In this document: in pieces, positions 51,840-60,700 of the stretch
Numbering within the stretch: position 1 is the first letter of the stretch
Layout: each line of letters begins with the position of its first letter
NCBI GenBank assembly: GCA_022117465.1
Contig: JAHCGZ010000001.1
Coordinates: forward strand, 186,001-250,000
DNA length: 64,000 nt
Direction: 5' to 3'
DNA from: Candidatus Nitrosopumilus limneticus
GTDB lineage: Archaea; Thermoproteota; Nitrososphaeria; Nitrososphaerales; Nitrosopumilaceae
Notes under the pieces: generated by a model
Told to the model about the DNA's origin: nothing
What the model saw: only the letters and a program-made list of their open reading frames with translations
The model's database searches: none
Made by a program: the position numbers and the translations under genes

Positions 51840-52492
51840 ATGATAATTAATCTAAATCTTGAAGGTAAAAAAATTATTGTTGTGGGTGGAGGAAATGAGG
51901 CAGAAAAAAGAATAAAATCACTATTAAATGAAAAATGTGAAATTATAGTAATTAGTGATAGTATAAATACACAAATTTCAAAATTAGTAAAACTAAAACG
52001 AATTAAATTTAAAAAACAAAAAATTGAAAATATAAAATTCATCTCAGAATTAAATCCAGATTTAATAATTACAACTACAAATGATACAAAAATTAATCAA
52101 AAAATTATCAATTATGCTAAAAAAAGAATACAATGGCATATAGTTCAGATAATCCTGAAGATAGTGATTTCTCAAATCCAGCAATTATTGATTTTGAAAA
52201 AATGATTCAAGTTGCAATTTTTACAGGAGGTAGGAGTCCAATAATGTCAAAAAAGATTAAATCAAAAGCTGAAATTGCCCTGAAAAAAATTATTTCGAAA
52301 GAAGATATTGCACAAATTAAAATTCAAAAAATATCACGAAAACTAGCTAAAGAGATCATACCTAATCAATTTGAACGAAAAAAGTGCCTAAAGAGTATAA
52401 TGAATGATAGTCATATTGATCAGTTAATAAAAGACGGTCACATAAAAGAAGCTGAAAAACAATCTAGAGAGATAATAAAAAAATGGAAATGA
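51840..52492 (+). CDS. Precorrin-2 dehydrogenase SirC/Met8-like (one-base frameshift)
   Basis: Two frames of one gene of about 217 codons; length is 3n+2. The N-terminal NAD fold LNLEGKKIIVVGGGNEAEKR is typical of SirC/CysG-N, and the second part gives YSSDNPEDSDFSNPAII and IFTGGRSPIMSKKIK. The frame breaks in the seven-A run 52119-52125; one more A restores NYAKKKNTMAYSSDN. It oxidises precorrin-2 to sirohydrochlorin, feeding the AhbAB branch. Its 3' end overlaps hemA by 10 nt. Confidence 0.85.
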
Positions 52493-53754
52493 ATCAAAAA
52501 ATAATAAACGCACGTGTGACATTTCGTAATTCACCAATTCATATTTTAGAAAAATTTACTATTAAAAATGTAGAAAATGCATATGAAGAATTCAAAAAAA
52601 ATTCAGAATTAGACGAATGTGTAATAATTCAAACTTGTAATAGAATTGAATTATTTGGAAAAACAAAAACAGATAATTTAGAAAAAATTAAGAAAACTTG
52701 GGCAAAAATTACAGGTTTAGATGAGGAAATATTTCAAGAAAATATGGAATTTGTAGAAAATCAGGAAGCTTTACATCATCTTTTGAAACTAACGTCAGGT
52801 TTAGATTCAATGGTATTAGGTGAAGAACAAATTTTAGGTCAAATAAAAAATTCAATAGCATCAGCTAGAGAATCTAAGGCATCAGGTCAGCATCTTAATA
52901 CATTATTTGATAAAGCAATCAGAATTGGTACAAGAATAAGAAATTCTTCTGGAATTGGAAAAGGTGGAATATCAGTTGGATCGATGGCAGTAAAACTTGC
53001 AGAAGAAAATATCGATGAATTAAAAACAAAAGAAATTCTTTTGATTGGAACAGGAGAAGTATCAACCCTTGTTGCAAAATCATTACAAAGAAGAGGATAT
53101 TCATTCAATCTTACAAGCAGAACACTTGGTAGATCAGAAACATTTTGTGAAACAATGGGAGGAAATCCAGTTAAATTTGAAGAAGTTCTTTCAGGATTTA
53201 ACAAATATGATCTAATATTTGTTGCAACAACTGCACCATATTTTCTTGTAACACAACAAAGAATTGCAGATGCTATGAAAAACAAGAACAATGGAATGAT
53301 GATACTAGATTTATCAAATCCAAGAACAGTAGATGAAAAAGTTGCAAATATTATTGGTGTTAAATTAATGAATTTGGATCAAATTGCAGAAATGGTAGAA
53401 AAAAATGTGAATTCTAGACTAACTAAAGTGAAAACAATTGAAAATATAATTAGAGAGGAAGTATCAGTATTAGAAGCCTCAATGAAAAGATTAGATGCAG
53501 AACCACTTGTAACAGATGTATTCAAAAATATCGAGAATATCAGAGAAAAGGAATTCAATAAGGCATTACAGATGCTAGATGAAAAAGATGAAAAGAAAAT
53601 TAAAATTATTGAAGAATTAACAAAGGCAGTTGTAGAAAGCATTGTATCAACACCAATGAATAATATCAGAAAAGCATCTGAACAAGGTCAAGCAGATTTA
53701 ATAGAGTTGGCAGGTAAGCTTTTTGACTATAAAAAACAAAATCAGGCAGACTAG
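52483..53754 (+). CDS. hemA: Glutamyl-tRNA reductase
   Basis: 423 residues. First step of C5-pathway tetrapyrrole synthesis. VIIQTCNRIELFG near 45 holds the catalytic Cys, GLDSMVLGEEQILGQIK near 105 and ISVGSMAVKLAEENI near 165 are signatures; the NADP fold has ILLIGTGEVSTLVAKSL near 185. The C-terminal helix bundle is present. Start ATG 52483, or the ATG two codons later. Confidence 0.97.
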   Translation: MEMNQKIINARVTFRNSPIHILEKFTIKNVENAYEEFKKNSELDECVIIQTCNRIELFGKTKTDNLEKIKKTWAKITGLDEEIFQENMEFVENQEALHHLLKLTSGLDSMVLGEEQILGQIKNSIASARESKASGQHLNTLFDKAIRIGTRIRNSSGIGKGGISVGSMAVKLAEENIDELKTKEILLIGTGEVSTLVAKSLQRRGYSFNLTSRTLGRSETFCETMGGNPVKFEEVLSGFNKYDLIFVATTAPYFLVTQQRIADAMKNKNNGMMILDLSNPRTVDEKVANIIGVKLMNLDQIAEMVEKNVNSRLTKVKTIENIIREEVSVLEASMKRLDAEPLVTDVFKNIENIREKEFNKALQMLDEKDEKKIKIIEELTKAVVESIVSTPMNNIRKASEQGQADLIELAGKLFDYKKQNQAD

Positions 53755-53785
53755 GATTATATTTTAGCCAAAATTAATTTTAATC

Positions 53786-54766
53786 ATGTCATTTCCAATT
53801 AAACGACTCAGAAGATTAAGAGTTTCAGAAAAAATGAGAGAACTAGTTCAAGAAATAACATTAACACCAAAAGACTTTATTTGTCCAATATTTGTACAAG
53901 AAGATCTTAAAACAAGAATCAAGATTGAATCAATGTCAGAAATTGAAAGATTACCATTACAAGATGTCAATGAGGAAGTCAAAACAATAATAGAATTAGG
54001 AATTCCTGCAATCATGTTATTTGGAATTCCAACACAAAAAGATGAAGCAGGTAGTTCAGCTTTTGATGATAATGGAATTGTTCAAAAAGCAATTAGCCAA
54101 ATTAGAAAAGAATTTGGAAATGAAATTGTAATTATGGCAGACGTCTGTTTATGTCAATTTACATCTTCAGGTCATTGTGGGATTATTAAAGGAAATAAAA
54201 TTGATAACGACATAAGTTTAGATACACTTGCAAAAATCGCTGTAAGTCAAGCTAAAGCAGGTGTAGATACAGTATCACCATCAGCAATGATGGACGGTCA
54301 AGTTGCAGCAATAAGAAAAGCTTTAGACAATGAAGGATTTACAGATGTATCGATAATGTCACATTCAGCAAAACATCGTTCAAATTTTTACTCACCATTT
54401 AGAAATGCTGCAGAATGTGCACCAAAATTTGGAGATAGAAAAACATACCAAGTTCCATTTACAAATGCAAGAGAAGCAATGAGAGAAGTAGAAACGGATA
54501 TCAATGAAGGAGTAGATATTGTCATGATAAAGCCAGCATGGTCATATTTAGATTTAATTGCAGAAACTCGAAGAAAATACAATGTTCCAATATCAGCATA
54601 TAGTGTATCTGGAGAATACGCATTAGTGAAAGCTGCATCCCAATTAGGATATGTAGATGAAAAAGATATCACATTAGAAATTCTTTATTCAATTAAAAGA
54701 GCAGGTGCAGATATGATAGTAACATATTTTGCAAAATCAGCCTCAAAATTCCTTAAAGAATCATGA
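53786..54766 (+). CDS. hemB: Porphobilinogen synthase
   Basis: 326 residues. Joins two aminolevulinates. FICPIFVQEDLKTRIKIESM near 32, MADVCLCQFTSSGHCG near 118 (zinc-binding Cys cluster), and lysines in MSHSAKHRSNFYSPF and VDIVMIKPAWSYLD are the active-site residues. It overlaps the next gene by 4 nt. Confidence 0.97.
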   Translation: MSFPIKRLRRLRVSEKMRELVQEITLTPKDFICPIFVQEDLKTRIKIESMSEIERLPLQDVNEEVKTIIELGIPAIMLFGIPTQKDEAGSSAFDDNGIVQKAISQIRKEFGNEIVIMADVCLCQFTSSGHCGIIKGNKIDNDISLDTLAKIAVSQAKAGVDTVSPSAMMDGQVAAIRKALDNEGFTDVSIMSHSAKHRSNFYSPFRNAAECAPKFGDRKTYQVPFTNAREAMREVETDINEGVDIVMIKPAWSYLDLIAETRRKYNVPISAYSVSGEYALVKAASQLGYVDEKDITLEILYSIKRAGADMIVTYFAKSASKFLKES

Positions 54767-55074
54767 GAAACGATGAACGTTTTGAAATACAAAGAGCTTT
54801 TGACTTGTTGCCACATGTTGTTGGGGCAAGTTGGACAGTAGTATGGTTTAGAATGCAAGGAATTAGAAAACCTACAAGAGAAGAATTTAGAGAAAAAACA
54901 TTAGAATATTTGAAGATGACAGAACCACTTTTTGAATCATATCCAAAAGATGAGAATTTTACTGAAATTTGTAAATACATAGAATTTAGAAAAAAACAAG
55001 AATATGAGAAAATAATTTTAGGCGAAAATAAAGAAATTGAAACTAGATATGACAGATATGTAGATTATGGTTAA
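54763..55074 (+). CDS. Hypothetical protein, 103 residues, coupled to hemB
   Basis: MRNDERFEIQRAFDLLPHVV begins the protein, then ASWTVVWFRMQGIRKPTREE. Helical and soluble, rich in Glu and Lys in its second half. ATG overlaps the hemB stop by 4 nt, so it is probably co-translated with it. No motif known to me; a tetrapyrrole role is only suggested by position. Confidence 0.6.
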   Translation: MRNDERFEIQRAFDLLPHVVGASWTVVWFRMQGIRKPTREEFREKTLEYLKMTEPLFESYPKDENFTEICKYIEFRKKQEYEKIILGENKEIETRYDRYVDYG

Positions 55075-55691
55075 AGCTCGCATTTTAGTTGTTTTAAAAA
55101 TACTTTTAAAACTTTAGTTCTTTTTTTTGCTTCAGTTTTACCAGATTTTGTATTCATCATAGATTCTAATTTAAGTAATTTATTAAAAAAATGATCAATA
55201 GCCCATAGATTATCATCAGGAGTTCTGGTATTACAAAAAGGATCGTTAATATTATAAAAAGATCTGTTCAATGAACCGCTAGTAGCAAAAACTCGTGCAA
55301 TACCAATAGCACCTAAAGCATCAAGTCTATCAGCATCTTGTAATATTTTTCCTTCAAAAGTTTTAGGAACTTTATTTTGAGAAAAACTATGTTCAGCAAT
55401 TGCATCAGAAATAATAATAATTTCTGCATCAGTAAAATCATATTTTTTTAAAATTAATTTTGATTTTTTTGCACTTTCGATATTAGAAAATTTAGAACGT
55501 TTACTAGATTTTGGATATGAAACAATATCATGTAATAATACTGCACTAAGAACTAATTTTTGATCTGCTTTTTCTTTTTTTGCAATTTTTTTGGCATTAT
55601 TATATACTCGCATAATATGTCCAAAATCATGCGCAGGATCATTATCAATTATTTTGATTACTTCGTTTTTAATAGAATTAAGAACGTCCAT
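55071..55691 (-). CDS. HD-domain phosphohydrolase
   Basis: 206 residues. AHDFGHIMRVYNNAKKIA near 20 and VLLHDIVSYPKSSKRSK near 50 are the HD metal motifs, with IAEHSFSQN near 100 and DADRLDALGAIGIARVF near 125 completing the ligand set. Likely acts on nucleotides or a phosphodiester; substrate unknown. It lies 0 nt from the next gene upstream, 55692. Confidence 0.85.
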   Translation of the reverse strand: MDVLNSIKNEVIKIIDNDPAHDFGHIMRVYNNAKKIAKKEKADQKLVLSAVLLHDIVSYPKSSKRSKFSNIESAKKSKLILKKYDFTDAEIIIISDAIAEHSFSQNKVPKTFEGKILQDADRLDALGAIGIARVFATSGSLNRSFYNINDPFCNTRTPDDNLWAIDHFFNKLLKLESMMNTKSGKTEAKKRTKVLKVFLKQLKCEL

Positions 55692-56309
55692 TTATAATCT
55701 CCAAATTTTTGGTTTAATGAATTTTATTTTCCTTTGAGTTAGTAAAACAGTCCAATTAATACATGCAAATAAGATAATTGTTCCAATACCAGCTACATCA
55801 ATCAATAAAATTCCAACTAGACGATCCTCAAATATTTCTAGAAATGGTCTTAATACAGCATTACCAAAATATATCATAATAATATAAGAAATAGTTCTAC
55901 CAATCCAAAATCCAATATAGATGCCAATACTCTTTGCACGCATTAGACCATAGGTAATAAATAAAATATTACTAGGAAGAGGAGTTGCTCCAAACAAAAA
56001 GGATGCAACCAGATATCCATATTTTTTCTTATTCAAATAATTTCCAATTGTATCAAGATTAGATTGTTGTTCTTCTCCAACAAATTTTCGAAATAATCCA
56101 CTGATTTTTTTTAGAAAAAATCTACCAATTGTAGCTCCAGTTCCACCAACTATTGCTAAAAGTACTATGTTCAAAGTAGGATCAAGAAGATAAAATGATG
56201 TTAAAATTATCCATGTAGGAGGTACTAGAATTGGAATTGTACTTATTCCAATCAATACAAAAAAAATTCCAAAATATGAAAATTCTCCAAATAGTTCAAA
56301 AAATTCCAA
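55692..56309 (-). CDS. VTT/DedA-like membrane protein
   Basis: 205 residues, about five hydrophobic stretches. SFLFGATPLPSNILFITYGLMRA near 105 resembles the re-entrant core of the VTT/SNARE-associated (DedA) family, with the FGATPLPSN loop. Such proteins are linked to phospholipid scrambling or transport. Basic C-terminus (KFIKPKIWRL). Adjacent to the HD gene with no gap. Role unproven. Confidence 0.7.
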   Translation of the reverse strand: MEFFELFGEFSYFGIFFVLIGISTIPILVPPTWIILTSFYLLDPTLNIVLLAIVGGTGATIGRFFLKKISGLFRKFVGEEQQSNLDTIGNYLNKKKYGYLVASFLFGATPLPSNILFITYGLMRAKSIGIYIGFWIGRTISYIIMIYFGNAVLRPFLEIFEDRLVGILLIDVAGIGTIILFACINWTVLLTQRKIKFIKPKIWRL

Positions 56310-56466
56310 TATTATTCAATTATTGTAAAAATATTTTATTTCTAAACCCTTGTATCCATATTTAGTCAACAGATAATATAATAATTTAATGAAAAATTCA
56401 AAAAATTACATGTTTTTACAAAAAATATCCATGTTTGATAACAAATAGGATCAATCATGCAATATC

Positions 56467-56474
56467 TTTATAAG
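56467..56474 (+). promoter_or_regulatory. TATA-like box for the C2H2 microprotein
   Basis: TTTATAAG lies 22-29 nt before the ATG at 56496, consistent with a leaderless promoter and so with the tiny gene being real. Confidence 0.45.
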
Positions 56475-56495
56475 CAATTTATGACTATATAAGGT

Positions 56496-56618
56496 ATGTC
56501 GGATTTAATTTGGAAGTGTTATAGATGCAATCTTTTGTTCAAGGATAATGAGATGGCACAAATGCACAAGAATATTACAAATCACTCAATAACAAAAGTG
56601 AAAACAATAGTTGCATAA
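56496..56618 (+). CDS. 40-residue C2H2-type zinc-finger microprotein
   Basis: ATG 56496 to TAA 56618 encodes MSDLIWKCYRCNLLFKDNEM followed by HKNITNH. The spacing C-x2-C-x(12)-H-x5-H is close to a single classical C2H2 finger. A TATA-like box is correctly spaced upstream. Single-finger proteins of this size occur in Thaumarchaeota; target unknown. It lies alone in the gap before tRNA-Leu. Confidence 0.6.
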   Translation: MSDLIWKCYRCNLLFKDNEMAQMHKNITNHSITKVKTIVA

Positions 56619-56652
56619 TTTTTTGAATTAATTAGTTCTTTTAAGATAATAG

Positions 56653-56753
56653 TGCAGAGGGTGGGATTTGAACCCACGAACTCCTAAGAGAAGGGATTTC
56701 CTATATTAGAGATCTTGAGTCCCTCTCGTTTGACCAGGCTTCGATACCTCTGC
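56653..56753 (-). tRNA. tRNA-Leu(CAA) with 16-nt intron
   Basis: Minus-strand gene with acceptor GCAGAGG/CCTCTGC, long variable arm (CTC/GAG stem), T stem GTGGG/CCCAC, loop TTCAAAT and discriminator A. Anticodon stem AGGGA pairs with TCCCT only after removing a 16-nt intron at 56698-56713, between G37 and A38. The anticodon is CAA. Mature length 85 nt. CCA is not encoded. Confidence 0.94.
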
Positions 56754-56861
56754 AACAATACTTGATAATTCCAATATTTTTCAATTACTATTACAATTCT
56801 TGATCTGTGTTTTTACGAATTTTAACAAAGCCTTATAATTGCAAGTTTTATTGAAATTCAC

Positions 56862-57176
56862 ATGTCAGAATCAATATGTATTTCAGAAGCAAAAAAAATG
56901 CGTAGTGGAGTTAATGTCGAAGCTGAAGTTATTGGCAAAACAGAACCAAGAACTGTAAATCTCAAAACAGGAGGAACAGTAGATGTCTGTGATGCAACAA
57001 TATCTAATTGTGATGGAAGCGAAGCCAACCAAATGAAACTTACATTGTGGGGTGACGATATTAAGGCAGTCAATATGGGAGATACAGTATTAATAGAAAA
57101 TGGATATACTAACGAGTTTAAAGGTGTGGTATCTTTAACCAAAGGAAAATTTGGCAAGATGACTGTTAACTCTTAG
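56862..57176 (+). CDS. OB-fold single-stranded nucleic-acid-binding protein (RPA-like)
   Basis: 104 residues. An OB fold is indicated by GVNVEAEVIGKTEPRTVNLK, CDATISNCDGSEANQMKLTL and WGDDIKAVNMGDTVLIENGY. It resembles single-domain archaeal RPA/SSB proteins that bind ssDNA. Possibly an abundant protein. ATG after a 20-nt AT-rich stretch; the TATA-like GCCTTATAATTG is about 30 nt upstream. Confidence 0.85.
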   Translation: MSESICISEAKKMRSGVNVEAEVIGKTEPRTVNLKTGGTVDVCDATISNCDGSEANQMKLTLWGDDIKAVNMGDTVLIENGYTNEFKGVVSLTKGKFGKMTVNS

Positions 57177-57472
57177 TAATTTTGTTTATTTTATAATTTA
57201 TTTTTTAAATTTATTATAGTAATTATGATATCGAACATGATAATTACAATTCCAATAATAAATAAAAATCTAAAAATTAATTGAGGTAGAATTATTTTAT
57301 CATGGATGCATCAGAGTCTAAAATATCAATATGATTAAAGAAAAAATAACAATCAAAGAAAGTGAAAATAAACTAAAACCAATGAATGTGATTATATGTC
57401 CACGTTTATTCGTATAAAATTAGAAACTGCAATCACCATTAACATATAGAAAAGTTTGGATTTCTAAAAAAA
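57177..57472. other. Gap with no supported gene; possible broken 36-residue membrane peptide on minus strand
   Basis: Very AT-rich. On the minus strand 57191-57303 reads as a one-helix peptide (FLFIIGIVIIMFDIIITII) if one A is added to the AAAA run just after ATG 57301-57303. Without that base no start codon is in frame. Nothing else is recognised. Confidence 0.4.
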
Positions 57473-58243
57473 TTAACGATAAGTTTTCTTTGCTGGTCTT
57501 CTTTTAGATGCAGTTTTCTTTGCTGGTCTTCTTTTAGATGCAGTTTTCTTTGCTGGTCTTCTTTTAGATGCAGTTTTCTTTGCTGGTCTTCTTTTAGATG
57601 CAGTTTTCTTTGCAAGATAATCTTTTAATTTTGATGATGCGTTACCCAATGCTTTAGTTATTCTTTCTTCATCTTTAGTTTGTTTTTCAATTTCTTTCAT
57701 TACTTTTACAATATTTTGATGATTAAAATTAACGGTAGTTCTAAGTGTAGGTTTAGATTTAGTTTGTTTTTTAATTTGAGTAGTAATTTTAGATTTAATA
57801 ACATCAAATGTAGAAACTTGTTCAGTTATTTTTTTAAGAGTTTGATGTCTATTTTTAATTTCAGAGATTAATTCTTGAATATGATCGTTTAATGAGCGTA
57901 ATTTATCCTCTGCATTTTGCTTTTCTTCAGGGCTCTCAGCAAATTCAATTTCTTGTTCTACTTGCTCAACTGATTGTTTTTCAGTATTAAGACGTTCTTC
58001 GGCAGCAGATACCAATCTATTGATACTTTCAACTTGAGCATTCTTTCTAGTAAGATTTTCTGAAACATCTGAAATATTCTCTTTTTCATATTCAATTTGT
58101 TTAATCATTTTTTGTAAACCAGTTGCAGAACGCTTTTCTGCAAATTGAAGTTGTTTGAGTTGATTTTCCGCATTTTGTTTAAGTTTTGTTGCTTGATTCC
58201 TCTTTTTTCTCATTTCAAGAATTGTTTTTTCTAGTGGTGTCAA
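57473..58243 (-). CDS. Coiled-coil protein with histone-H1-like repeat tail
   Basis: 256 residues, TTG start. Residues 1-145 are charged coiled coil (MTPLEKTILEMRKKRNQATK onwards), 146-205 a linker, and the last 47 are near-perfect repeats of KKTASKRRPA, four full copies. This Lys/Ala/Ser/Arg/Pro composition matches H1-like nucleoid tails in bacteria. A DNA-compacting or RNA-binding role is inferred. The ending KKTYR follows the last repeat. In-frame ATG at Met 11 is an alternative start. Confidence 0.75.
   Translation of the reverse strand: MTPLEKTILEMRKKRNQATKLKQNAENQLKQLQFAEKRSATGLQKMIKQIEYEKENISDVSENLTRKNAQVESINRLVSAAEERLNTEKQSVEQVEQEIEFAESPEEKQNAEDKLRSLNDHIQELISEIKNRHQTLKKITEQVSTFDVIKSKITTQIKKQTKSKPTLRTTVNFNHQNIVKVMKEIEKQTKDEERITKALGNASSKLKDYLAKKTASKRRPAKKTASKRRPAKKTASKRRPAKKTASKRRPAKKTYR
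57481..57613. repeat. 30-bp tandem repeat coding the H1-like tail
   Basis: The unit CAGTTTTCTTTGCTGGTCTT plus CTTTTAGATG occurs at 57511, 57541 and 57571 exactly, at 57481 with one change, and partly at 57601. Exact DNA identity over 30 bp implies recent duplication, so copy number is likely to vary. Confidence 0.95.
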
Positions 58244-58378
58244 TAACTGACAACAATAAATCGTTCATTAAGTTGTTAATATGATTAGGATTTGACTTTT
58301 CGGTTAAGAAAATTAACCAATTTAGATCGCGAAATATCTAATTTTAAAAAATATTAGTGATGATATTTTAAGAAAACT

Positions 58379-58690
58379 ATGGATTTTCACCCAAAAAATT
58401 TACCAATATCAAAAACATATATCGTAAAAAATGAAAATGATGCAATAAAAGCTGTTGAGGACATGGTAAATTTAGGATTTAAAGAAAAAAAAGAGGGTTT
58501 CAAAGTTTTAATGCCAAAAGAAACAAAAATTGCAAAAAGAATAGGATATACAATTACAACAGGAGTTACAAAGGGACTAAGAGAGAAAAATGAAACTAGG
58601 GATGTTAAGTATTGGACATATCATCATGATGACGAACATTTTGCAATTGTGCTAATAGATAATTCAGTTTTAACAGAATTAGGGTTTTGA
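58379..58690 (+). CDS. Hypothetical protein, 103 residues
   Basis: MDFHPKNLPISKTYIVKNEN begins the protein; DAIKAVEDMVNLGFKEKKE follows, then GYTITTGVTKGLREKNETRD and a His-rich YWTYHHDDEHFAIV. Alpha/beta, soluble, no known motif. The HHDDEH patch could bind a metal. It overlaps the PAP2 gene by 12 nt at 3' ends. Confidence 0.6.
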   Translation: MDFHPKNLPISKTYIVKNENDAIKAVEDMVNLGFKEKKEGFKVLMPKETKIAKRIGYTITTGVTKGLREKNETRDVKYWTYHHDDEHFAIVLIDNSVLTELGF

Positions 58691-59362
58691 TTTATTAAAA
58701 ATTTGATATAATTTTGTTCTATTTGCCATAACACCAGCTAACATTACTCCAATTACAGTACCACCAATTACATCCATTGGAAAATGTTGTAAAACATACA
58801 ATCTACTAATAGATATCATTGCAGGATAAATAAATATGAAATATGCACCACGAGGAAATCTCTCAGATAGTGCATATCCCAAAATAATTGCAAATATCAT
58901 GGATCTAGCTGCATGTCCAGAAGGATATGATGCATCAAACCCACCTTCACAAAATAATGCAAATGTATCATGGCTGATTTGAACAGGAAATTCAACTCCA
59001 ATGTATTTAAAATCAGGCCTATCTCGGTCAACACCACATTTTATGTATCCTGTAAGAAGAGTAGAGATTACAATTAGAATCAAAAGAGTGATTCCAATTC
59101 TACGAGTTTTTGGAATTAATAAAACAATAATTGCAAATATCATCATGTTGAAAACATCTCCACTCTCAGTAACATATTGCATAAAAATATCAAGTGTAGG
59201 ATTTCCAACATTTTCCGAAAAGAATAAAATTATATTTTGATCAAAATCTTCAGTAAATTCAGAAAGTACAAAAGCAGTTAAAATAAGAAAAAGAGCAGTC
59301 AATAAAACAAAAGAACGGGAACGAATATCAAAAAGCCAGTTTTGCAATTTATTAAACCTCAA
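58679..59362 (-). CDS. PAP2-superfamily membrane phosphatase
   Basis: 227 residues, TTG start. Membrane helices at about 18-35, 68-85, 90-108, 160-178, 185-200 and 208-218. The phosphatase motifs are all present: KCGVDRDRP (KxxxxxxRP), ASYPSGHAARS and SRLYVLQHFPMDV. Such enzymes hydrolyse lipid or isoprenoid phosphates at the membrane. Substrate unknown. Confidence 0.9.
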   Translation of the reverse strand: MRFNKLQNWLFDIRSRSFVLLTALFLILTAFVLSEFTEDFDQNIILFFSENVGNPTLDIFMQYVTESGDVFNMMIFAIIVLLIPKTRRIGITLLILIVISTLLTGYIKCGVDRDRPDFKYIGVEFPVQISHDTFALFCEGGFDASYPSGHAARSMIFAIILGYALSERFPRGAYFIFIYPAMISISRLYVLQHFPMDVIGGTVIGVMLAGVMANRTKLYQIFNKSKP

Positions 59363-59488
59363 GTATACTTATCTTAATTTCTATTAATACAATCCCTTCA
59401 AAAATATAATTCATAGTAGGCAAATAAATTTCAACAAAATAATTGTGATCGGCTCAAAGATTTTAAGCTGGGAAATAATAGAAAGCAT

Positions 59489-60700
59489 GTGAAGATACTC
59501 ACATTAGACGACTTTGATCTAAAAGGTAAAACAGTGTTTGTAAGAATGGATATGAATTGTCCAATAGATCCAGAAACAGGTGAAATTTTAGGTACCAAAA
59601 GAATTGAAGAGACAATTGAAACATTAGAATCATTAAAAAATTCCAAAGTAGTTGTAGCATCTCATCAAGGAAGAGTTGGAAATAATGAATATACAGGAAT
59701 GAGCAAACATGCAAAAGTTCTTGAAAAATTAATGGGTAGAGAGATCAAATATGTTGAAGATACTATTGGAGAAGCAGCACAAAATGCAATTAAAAATTTA
59801 CAAGATGGAGAAATATTACTTTTAGATAATCTCAGATTATGTGCTGAAGAAAATTATGAATTTACGCCAGAAAATGCAGCAAAAACAATGATGGTTACAA
59901 GATTATCCAAATTATTTGATTTTTGTGTATTAGATTCATTTCCAAGTGCACACAGATCACATCCGTCTATTGTAGGATTTGCACAGGTATTACCATCATG
60001 TGCAGGAAGAATTGTAGAAAGAGAAATAAGAAATTTGGATAAAATAATGACAGTAGCAAAATCACCACACATAGTTATTCTAGGAGGTTCCAAAATACCA
60101 GATAGATTAGAAGCTATCAAAGCATTAATTCAAAATGGACGTGCAGATCATATTTTAGTAACAGGATTAATTGGAAATGTGTTTTTACGGGCTCAAGCCA
60201 GAATAAAATCACCTTTAGAAATTAAAAACGAAGATGAGGTGGTGGCAAAAGCACATTCATTGATAGGAGATTATCCAGATGTTTTTGCAACTCCAGTAGA
60301 TATTGCGATTGATAAAGATGGAGAACGAGTGGAAATGGATGTCAGAGAAATCAGTAAAGGTGATAAAATTTTTGACTTAGGTCCCAAAACAATAGAATAT
60401 TATTCAAAATTAATTTCAGGGGCAGGAACTGTATTCATTAGTGGTCCAGCAGGATTTTTTGAAAAAGAGCATTTCAAATATGGAACTAAAGAAATACTTA
60501 AAGCAGTTGCAAATTCAATGGCAACAACAATTGTAAGCGGAGGACATTTGACAACAGCATTAAAACAACAAGGATTAGCAGATAAAATAAATCATATTAG
60601 TACAGCAGGCGGTGCATTGGTACTATATCTAACAGGAGAGAAACTTCCAATGATGAAAGCGTTAGAAGATTCTGCAATAAAATATAGATCTAAAGGGTAG
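59489..60700 (+). CDS. pgk: Phosphoglycerate kinase
   Basis: 403 residues, GTG start. TVFVRMDMNCPIDPETGEIL near 15, SHQGRVG near 58, FVAHRSHPSIVGFAQ-like SFPSAHRSHPSIVGFA near 150, VILGGSKIPDRLEAI near 195 and the phosphate-binding GGHLTTALKQQG near 349 are family features. Partners apgM (34489) in lower glycolysis/gluconeogenesis. Convergent with the 115-residue gene, overlapping by 11 nt. Confidence 0.96.
   Translation: MKILTLDDFDLKGKTVFVRMDMNCPIDPETGEILGTKRIEETIETLESLKNSKVVVASHQGRVGNNEYTGMSKHAKVLEKLMGREIKYVEDTIGEAAQNAIKNLQDGEILLLDNLRLCAEENYEFTPENAAKTMMVTRLSKLFDFCVLDSFPSAHRSHPSIVGFAQVLPSCAGRIVEREIRNLDKIMTVAKSPHIVILGGSKIPDRLEAIKALIQNGRADHILVTGLIGNVFLRAQARIKSPLEIKNEDEVVAKAHSLIGDYPDVFATPVDIAIDKDGERVEMDVREISKGDKIFDLGPKTIEYYSKLISGAGTVFISGPAGFFEKEHFKYGTKEILKAVANSMATTIVSGGHLTTALKQQGLADKINHISTAGGALVLYLTGEKLPMMKALEDSAIKYRSKG

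Noticed and set aside
57481-57613. 30-bp repeats as a CRISPR array
   Set aside because: Repeats are direct and back to back without spacers, and they encode an open basic peptide tail.
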